From positions 124,001 to 188,000 of the forward strand of contig NZ_CANLSU010000003.1 in assembly GCF_947493875.1 (NCBI RefSeq): a stretch of DNA of 64,000 bases. Reading direction: 5' to 3'. This DNA is from an uncultured Marinococcus sp. GTDB taxonomy: Bacteria > Bacillota > Bacilli > Bacillales > Marinococcaceae. The stretch's first letter is position 1, and each line of letters opens with the position of its first letter. The position numbers and the translations under genes are program-made. Shown here one piece after another: positions 58,813-64,000 of this stretch. The notes under the pieces were generated by a model. The model worked only from the letters and a program-made list of their open reading frames with translations, had not been told where the DNA came from and did no database searches.

Positions 58813-59376
58813 ATGAAAAAGATCCTTTCTGCCGGAGCGGCCGGTATGCTCATTCTTTTAAGCGGTTGTTCGGTTCCTTCTTACTATACGGAGGAAGAGA
58901 AGGATGTGCCCGGAAATATAGAATCGGAATGGGGAGAGGAAGTGCAGCTGCCGTCCTTTAACGAGTCTTCCATTTCGAGGGCACAGATCAACGAAGATGA
59001 TGAGGGGGAGCCCGAAGAGCTTGAAATTTGGTACAGCGACGAAGAGCAGGATGAACTGCTGCCTTATTTTCAGGATGCAGGCAACCGGCACCGGTATGAA
59101 GAGGACTACAGTACACGCCTGGTATACGGAATTTACAGCAACGACATTCACATTATTTTAGATTACGAAGAGGGTGACCAGATGGTCTACGGAGCTCATG
59201 ACGAGGTGCTCAGTATTGGCGGGCGCCCGGTGGGACGGGACATTCAAAGCGGTCCGATGATTTATACGTTTCAGGCGAACGGGGGCACCTATGCCATTTC
59301 ATACTCGGAGGAGGCGAGGGCGGACACCGACGTGCACCGCGAGCAGATTAAAGCCTTTTTACAGAACAGCGGGTAG
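58813..59376 (+). CDS. Lipoprotein of unknown function
   Basis: A 187-residue acidic lipoprotein with lipobox LLSGC (Cys near 19). The body is mostly beta, with VYGIYSNDIHIILDYEEGDQMVYG and a C-terminal IYTFQANGGTYAISYS. Start ATG 58813 follows GGGGGAAAACATA; the longer frame from 58783 begins before the ribosome site. Family not recognised. Confidence 0.75.
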   Translation: MKKILSAGAAGMLILLSGCSVPSYYTEEEKDVPGNIESEWGEEVQLPSFNESSISRAQINEDDEGEPEELEIWYSDEEQDELLPYFQDAGNRHRYEEDYSTRLVYGIYSNDIHIILDYEEGDQMVYGAHDEVLSIGGRPVGRDIQSGPMIYTFQANGGTYAISYSEEARADTDVHREQIKAFLQNSG

Positions 59377-59410
59377 ATAGAAGCTGTGCGTGCACGGGAG
59401 CATTAACAAG

Positions 59411-59439
59411 GGCAGGAACCTCCGGGGACCTGCCTTTTT
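59411..59439 (+). terminator. Rho-independent terminator
   Basis: GGCAGG (59411-59416) pairs with CCTGCC (59429-59434), extended inside by a CC/GG pair, then T5. Confidence 0.65.
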
Positions 59440-59593
59440 GGTGCCGTTAAATGACTAATTTTCTGGACGCGTGCCTTAGTCTGTTTTTACAAAAAGGTGC
59501 GGGGCGGGCTTTTCTTTTAAGCAGTTATGGTTCATGATTTATAGGAGAGAGATTGAACACTTTGTAAGTTCACGGAGAAAGAAGGAAGAGTCT

Positions 59594-61327
59594 ATGCCTC
59601 GGAGAATAAAAAACTTACTGAGTATGCCGCAGGAGTACAACAGCCAGTCACTGAAAAAGGATGTGGCCGCAGGCTTTACGATTTTTATTATGATCGTGCC
59701 GCAGGGAATGGCCTACGCCGTGCTGGCCGGCCTCCCGCCGGTGATGGGACTGTATGCCTCGCTGCTTCCGCTCTTAATCTACGCGCTGTTCGGGGGATCG
59801 AAGCATCTGGCTATCGGGCCGGTGGCGATGGCGTCCATTCTTGTATTTTCCGGCGTATCGCTGTATGCCGAACCGGCAACGCCGGATTATGTGGCGCTTG
59901 TGCTGCTGCTTACGGTCATGGTTGGGGTCATGCAGGTGGCGCTCGGCCTGCTGAATGCCGCCGCGTTTGTGAAATTCATTTCGCCGAACGTGATCAGCGG
60001 CTTCACGTCAGCGGTGGCGATTGCGATAGGCATGAGCCAGCTCGGGCAGTTTATGGGCATCAGTGTAGGCAGCCAGACGCAGATTATACCGCTGCTCCGG
60101 GATGTGATCGTCCATCTGCCACAGCTACATATCCCGACCCTGCTCGTAGGAATCGCGAGTCTGCTGGTGCTGATCGGGGGCCGGAAAATAAAACGGAATC
60201 TGCCGGTTTCCCTTATTGTCGTCGTGCTGAGCATTGCGGCGGTGGGGCTTTTCCGTCTCGACAACCAGGGAGTGAGCGTCGTCGGGCAGGTGCCCCAGGG
60301 CCTTCCGGATTTTACCGTGCCGGGCTTTAACCTGGCGGATGTGCAGGTGCTGATTCCGACAGCGCTCACGATTGCGTTGATTGCCATGATGGAGACGCTT
60401 GCGATTACAAAAACGCTGAGTGATAAAAACGACGCCGGCGTCGATCTGAACAAAGAGATCCGGGCGATCGGGTATGCCAATATTGCCGGCCCGTTTTTCT
60501 CCTCCTATGCGGTGACCGGAAGCTTTTCAAGAAGTGCCGTCAGCTACCGCTCGGGAGCAGCATCCCAGGCGGCGATGATTATTACCGCTGCCGGGGTGCT
60601 TGTTACGCTCCTCTTTTTCACGTCGTTATTCTACTTTCTGCCGTACGCGGTGCTCGCAGCGATTATTCTCGTGTCGGTCACCGGGCTGATTAACATCCGC
60701 TCATTAAAGGACGCCTTCCGGGTGAAGCCGGAGGACGGCTGGGTATGGATCGTGACGTTTGCTGCGACCCTTCTTGTCGGCATCCAGTGGGGGCTTTTAA
60801 TTGGAATCGGCTTTTCCATCCTGCTGCTGTTGCGCCACATTGCCCGCCCGAATATTGTGGAGATCGGCTATGAGGAGGATACGCACAGCTATCTGGACCT
60901 GCAGCGGTTCCCACACGCGAGGCGGGTGCCGGGGACGGTGCTCGTGCGGGCGGATACGCGCATTCATTTTTCGAACGTCGGCTATTTTGTGAAAATGGTG
61001 GAAAAAACGATTCAGGACCGCCGCAAAACAGAAGGCGGCGGGCTGAAGGCCGCGATTGATATGTCCGGGGTAAACGACATTGACACGACCGGCATCGGCG
61101 CTCTCGAGCAGATTATTGAAATGTACCGCCGGGACCCGGACGTGAAAGTATGGTTTGTCGAGCTGAAGGGCCCGGTCCGGGACCTGCTGCTTCGGGCCGG
61201 ATGGGAGGAAAAATACGCGGAAGCGATCAGGTATCAGACTCTCGAAGGCTTTCTTGAACATGAGGGCAACGTTCCGTTTAAAACGCCTACAGAGCCGAAG
61301 CAGGATTCCTGGGATTACATGATTTAG
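59594..61327 (+). CDS. SulP-family anion transporter with STAS domain
   Basis: A 577-residue secondary transporter. About 11-14 membrane segments (to about 415), with DVAAGFTIFIMIVPQGMAYA and ISPNVISGFTSAVAIAIGMSQ typical of SulP, then a cytoplasmic STAS domain (about 445-545) with AAIDMSGVNDIDTTGIGAL. Members move sulfate, bicarbonate or other anions; the substrate cannot be read from sequence. Start at 59594 (MPRRIKNLL) follows GAAGGAAGAG. Confidence 0.93.
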   Translation: MPRRIKNLLSMPQEYNSQSLKKDVAAGFTIFIMIVPQGMAYAVLAGLPPVMGLYASLLPLLIYALFGGSKHLAIGPVAMASILVFSGVSLYAEPATPDYVALVLLLTVMVGVMQVALGLLNAAAFVKFISPNVISGFTSAVAIAIGMSQLGQFMGISVGSQTQIIPLLRDVIVHLPQLHIPTLLVGIASLLVLIGGRKIKRNLPVSLIVVVLSIAAVGLFRLDNQGVSVVGQVPQGLPDFTVPGFNLADVQVLIPTALTIALIAMMETLAITKTLSDKNDAGVDLNKEIRAIGYANIAGPFFSSYAVTGSFSRSAVSYRSGAASQAAMIITAAGVLVTLLFFTSLFYFLPYAVLAAIILVSVTGLINIRSLKDAFRVKPEDGWVWIVTFAATLLVGIQWGLLIGIGFSILLLLRHIARPNIVEIGYEEDTHSYLDLQRFPHARRVPGTVLVRADTRIHFSNVGYFVKMVEKTIQDRRKTEGGGLKAAIDMSGVNDIDTTGIGALEQIIEMYRRDPDVKVWFVELKGPVRDLLLRAGWEEKYAEAIRYQTLEGFLEHEGNVPFKTPTEPKQDSWDYMI

Positions 61328-61348
61328 CATGCGTATAGTAACGAACGA

Positions 61349-61378
61349 GGCCGGGCGGGAATTTCCCGCCGGCCTTTT
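61349..61378 (+). terminator. Rho-independent terminator
   Basis: GGCCGGGCGGGA (61349-61360) pairs with TCCCGCCGGCC, followed by T4. Confidence 0.8.
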
Positions 61379-61425
61379 CTGTATTTCCTAAGCATAAAAG
61401 CGTAACCCTTGAAAAGCTGCTGTGA

Positions 61426-61449
61426 CAAGGTATATAGCTATATACCTTG
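61426..61449. promoter_or_regulatory. 24-bp perfect palindrome before the catalase gene
   Basis: CAAGGTATATAG (61426-61437) is followed directly by its reverse complement CTATATACCTTG (61438-61449). It lies 23 bp before the -35 box of the sigma-B promoter. It may be a repressor or activator site; with no T-run it is not a terminator. Confidence 0.6.
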
Positions 61450-61472
61450 AATTTAAAAAATTCGGAAAAATC

Positions 61473-61498
61473 GTTTAAACCGTTATTAACCCGGGTAA
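61473..61498 (+). promoter_or_regulatory. Sigma-B (or sigma-F) promoter of the catalase gene
   Basis: GTTTAA (61473-61478), 14 nt, GGGTAA (61493-61498): nearly the full consensus. B. subtilis katX is under sigma-B and sigma-F control. Confidence 0.8.
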
Positions 61499-61531
61499 AA
61501 ACGAATAGATTTCCTAAAGGAGGTAACAGCA

Positions 61532-63175
61532 TTGAGTAAAGATCGCGACAACGAACGTGAACACGATGAAGAAAAAAACGACGACAAGCAATATAGGAAT
61601 GAAGACGGCACGCTGACGACGAGACAGGGACATCCTGTCCGGGACAACCAGAACTCGAAAACCGTAGGCAATCGCGGGCCGACAACGCTTGAAAATTATG
61701 AGTTTCTCGAAAAGATCAGCCACTTTGACCGCGAACGTGTACCGGAGCGGGTTGTACACGCCCGCGGCGCAGGCGCTCACGGCTATTTTGAAGCGTATGG
61801 TTCCTTTGGCGATGAGCCGATTTCCAAATATACACGGGCGAAAATCTTCCAGGAGGAAGGAAAGCGAACCCCTGCATTTGTACGCTTTTCCACCGTTATC
61901 CACGGCGGGACTTCTCCGGAAACGCTCCGGGACCCGCGCGGATTTGCCGTAAAATTTTATACCGAGGACGGCAACTGGGACCTTGTAGGAAACAACCTGA
62001 AGGTATTTTTCATCCGGGACGCCATCAAATTTCCGGACGTTATTCACGCGCTGAAGCCGGACCCGGTAACGAACGTGCAGGACAGTGAACGGATCTTCGA
62101 CTTTATGTCGCAGACACCGGAATCGATGCACATGCTGACGTTTTTATTCTCCCCGTGGGGCATTCCGGCCAATTACCGGCAGATGCAGGGCTCCGGAGTA
62201 AATACGTACAAATGGGTGAACGAAGACGGCGAAGCGGTGCTTGTGAAGTACCACTTTGAACCGGTTCAGGGCATCCGCAACCTGACCCAGGAGGAAGCGG
62301 ACAGCATCCAGAGCAAAAACTTCAACCACGCCACCCAGGATCTGTACGAAGCCATTGAAGAAGGCAACTATCCGGAGTGGGAGCTTTGCGTGCAGGTGAT
62401 GAGTGACGACGAGCACTTGGAGCTCGACTTTGACCCGCTTGATGATACGAAGCTGTGGCCGAAGGACCAGTTCCCGTGGATCCCGGTCGGCAAGCTCGTG
62501 CTTGACCGTAATCCAGAGGACTATTTCAACGAAGTCGAACAGGTGGCCTTTGGTACCGGCGTCCTTGTCGACGGCATGGATTTCTCCGATGATAAAATGC
62601 TGCAGGGCCGTACGTTCTCGTACTCCGATACGCAGCGGTACCGCGTCGGAGCCAACTATCTGCAGCTGCCGATCAACCAGGCGAAGAAAAAGGTCGCGAC
62701 GAACCAGCGCGGCGGACAGATGTCGTATAAAGTCGATAACGACGAAGGACAGAATCCGCACGTAAACTACGAGCCTTCCACGATGAATAACCTGAAGGAA
62801 GCGGAGATGAGCGGCAAGCCTCACACTCCTTATACCGAAGGGGAAGTGAAAAAAGAAGCCATCGACCGCCAGAATCCTTACCGGCAGGCGGGGGAAACAT
62901 TCCGCAAGTTTAAGGAATGGGAAAAAGACGAATTGATCAAAAACCTCGTCGACAACCTGATTCCATGTAAAAAGGAAATCCAGGAAGAAATGATTGCCCA
63001 CTTTAAGAAGTGTGATGAAGAATACGGCCGCCGGGTCGAAGAAGGGCTGAAAAACAGCAGCTCCGATGACGGCGCAGACCAGGATTCCACCCACGGCGGG
63101 CCTGCAGGCGCCACGAAAACAGAAGAAGGCGTCCAACAGGCTGAAGAGCACGGCATCCCATCGGATCCTTATTAA
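61532..63175 (+). CDS. katX: Heme catalase, KatX-like
   Basis: A 547-residue monofunctional catalase that breaks down hydrogen peroxide. Catalytic His in [14 protein letters not shown], Asn in [14 protein letters not shown], and the heme-ligand Tyr in [17 protein letters not shown] are intact. A charged N-terminal extension (about 30 residues, [15 protein letters not shown]) and a Ser/Asp-rich tail make it as long as KatX of B. subtilis, longer than KatA. TTG start follows AGGAGGTAACAGCA. The name rests on length and promoter type. Confidence 0.92.
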   Translation: MSKDRDNEREHDEEKNDDKQYRNEDGTLTTRQGHPVRDNQNSKTVGNRGPTTLENYEFLEKISHFDRERVPERVVHARGAGAHGYFEAYGSFGDEPISKYTRAKIFQEEGKRTPAFVRFSTVIHGGTSPETLRDPRGFAVKFYTEDGNWDLVGNNLKVFFIRDAIKFPDVIHALKPDPVTNVQDSERIFDFMSQTPESMHMLTFLFSPWGIPANYRQMQGSGVNTYKWVNEDGEAVLVKYHFEPVQGIRNLTQEEADSIQSKNFNHATQDLYEAIEEGNYPEWELCVQVMSDDEHLELDFDPLDDTKLWPKDQFPWIPVGKLVLDRNPEDYFNEVEQVAFGTGVLVDGMDFSDDKMLQGRTFSYSDTQRYRVGANYLQLPINQAKKKVATNQRGGQMSYKVDNDEGQNPHVNYEPSTMNNLKEAEMSGKPHTPYTEGEVKKEAIDRQNPYRQAGETFRKFKEWEKDELIKNLVDNLIPCKKEIQEEMIAHFKKCDEEYGRRVEEGLKNSSSDDGADQDSTHGGPAGATKTEEGVQQAEEHGIPSDPY

Positions 63176-63199
63176 TAAAAGCACAGCCTGAAACAATAA

Positions 63200-63238
63200 A
63201 AGCTGAAGCTGGAGAGCGCTCTCCGGCTTCAGCTTTTT
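63200..63238 (+). terminator. Terminator of the catalase gene
   Basis: AAGCTGAAGCTGGAG pairs with CTCCGGCTTCAGCTT (63200-63235), followed by T's. Confidence 0.85.
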
Positions 63239-63250
63239 ACTTGGTTTTCC

Positions 63251-63526
63251 TTACGTATTAAATGCATTGTGCAAGTGAAAGCATTGAGGCGTCTTTAAAT
63301 CGTGGCCTAAATCATAGGAGGCCCATGGAGCCTTCAACAAACGGGCATCAGCAAGGAAGCATATCGCGGTGCCGTTTACTGCGAACGGATGAAGAGTCTG
63401 AAACAATTTGTCGATGCTGTCGAACATTTTTGCTTTTTGTCCCTGAAGATATGGTTCTAAGCTGGCCCGAGTTCCGACAAGCAGTTCTTTACCATAAAAA
63501 ATATAACCAAACACGATGGAAGACAT
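63251..63526 (-). CDS. Hypothetical protein, 91 aa
   Basis: A soluble protein starting MSSIVFGYIFYGKELLVG, with a Leu/Lys-rich middle and a His/Cys-containing end (PQCFHLHNAFNT). TAAAGGAGTAATTTATTT precedes the ATG. A plus-strand frame covers the same bases but lacks a ribosome site. Family not recognised. The stretch 63541-63750 beyond it holds no gene I can support. Confidence 0.65.
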   Translation of the reverse strand: MSSIVFGYIFYGKELLVGTRASLEPYLQGQKAKMFDSIDKLFQTLHPFAVNGTAICFLADARLLKAPWASYDLGHDLKTPQCFHLHNAFNT

Positions 63527-63750
63527 AAATAAATTACTCCTTTACATGAAACAAAAGAGGCTGCTTCTGCCCGGAAGACAGAAGCCACCGGAAAGCATTT
63601 TTCCTGAATCTAGCGTGTATAAAGCTTGTTCGGGCTGGCTGTGATAACTGAAGTTTAAAGAGAAGGGTAAATACCCATAACTGTATGGATACCCCTTTGT
63701 TCTAATAATTACTCATGCCAAAAGGCTTAATTTAATCTGTAGGTTATGCT

Positions 63751-64000
63751 CTAAGTAGTAATTGAGTAAACCGCTGAGTTTATTAAACGGCTTCCATCCG
63801 CGGAGCGTTCATCATTTTTAAATATGCCGTCCAGTTGAAAGCCGGCTCTTGCAAGCATAGCTGTGCTTGGGTCGTTCCGTTCATCCGTCCACGCTTCGAT
63901 CCGGTTCATGCCCAGATCCTCCAGGCTGTACCGGACAATTTCGGTAACAGCTTCCAGTGCATATCCTCTGCGCTGAAAGGGATCCAGGATCCAGTAGCCC
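63751..64000 (-). CDS. GNAT acetyltransferase, RimJ/RimL-like (partial)
   Basis: The C-terminal 82 residues of a GNAT protein cut by the window edge. DPFQRRGYALEAVTEIV is the acetyl-CoA loop, and GMNRIEAWTDERNDPSTAMLARAGF is the RimJ/RimL-type ending, then a stop at 63751-63753. The start lies outside the window. Confidence 0.85.
   Translation of the reverse strand, partial: GYWILDPFQRRGYALEAVTEIVRYSLEDLGMNRIEAWTDERNDPSTAMLARAGFQLDGIFKNDERSADGSRLINSAVYSITT

Noticed and set aside
62144-63196. Minus-strand frame of 350 codons in the catalase gene
   Set aside because: Antisense artefact; crosses the catalase stop and part of its terminator region.
63262-63528. Plus-strand 88-codon frame near the right end
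   Set aside because: The minus-strand frame over the same bases has AAAGGAG before its ATG; this one has none.
63541-63750. Sigma-B promoter or hairpin around GGGTAA and ATACCC repeats
   Set aside because: The GTTTAA and GGGTAA boxes are only 6 nt apart, and no gene is positioned to use them.

Overview
The window looks like chromosome of a moderately G+C (roughly half) Bacillaceae bacterium, probably a halotolerant or haloalkaliphilic one. The reasons are strong AGGAGG ribosome-binding sites, frequent GTG/TTG starts, sigma-B type promoters, YflT, YtrA, KtrB and KatX-like families, very acidic secreted proteins, and sortase-anchored surface proteins. I cannot name the genus. I see no rRNA, tRNA, prophage, IS element or CRISPR array; the region is stable chromosome with a few decayed genes.

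Layout. 0-8.5 kb: a sigma-B type general stress gene, a TVP38/TMEM64 membrane protein, an SDR, an MsrA-like protein, a run of five very small membrane proteins on the minus strand, and a PadR/DUF1129 pair. 8.6-13.9 kb: a cell-surface locus with a CHRD-domain protein, two paralogous proteins built from repeated helical units, and a class F type sortase fused to a fibronectin-like domain; all three substrates end in an M-P-x-T-G sorting signal. 13.9-17.7 kb: a YtrA-regulated ABC transporter operon with its probable operator. 18.2-29.7 kb: a complete hexuronate regulon consisting of a GH31 glycosidase, a TRAP transporter, a ROK repressor, UxaC, UxuA, an SDR oxidoreductase, KDPG aldolase and KDG kinase. 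A matching inverted-repeat operator sits in front of both halves. 29.9-31.4 kb: a second surface substrate (DUF4397, again M-P-Q-T-G) overlapping a second sortase.

31.6-43.3 kb: KtrB-type K+ transporter, lipoproteins, a frameshifted DUF7010 gene, SDR and azoreductase with an HxlR switch, several tiny membrane proteins including DUF4181 members, a lysine-rich protein, an Hsp20 remnant and a 3D-domain cell wall protein. 43.4-47.6 kb: a four-gene exopolysaccharide operon (UDP-GlcNAc 2-epimerase, degenerate GGDEF-like membrane protein, GT2 synthase, GH8-like hydrolase). 48-55 kb: acetyltransferase, NmrA-type oxidoreductase, EamA transporter with divergent Lrp regulator, APH-type kinase, and a MarR-pirin-nitroreductase set. 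55-64 kb: universal stress protein with an unusual leader hairpin, L-serine dehydratase controlled by a tandem glycine riboswitch, GNATs, a SulP transporter and a KatX-like catalase behind a near-perfect sigma-B promoter.

The most interesting material is the pair of sortase/M-P-x-T-G loci with a novel-looking repeated His/Glu helical domain and a shared promoter-like element, the compact EPS operon, the GH31 enzyme captured by a uronate regulon, and the glycine-riboswitch serine dehydratase whose beta subunit lacks the usual ACT domain.
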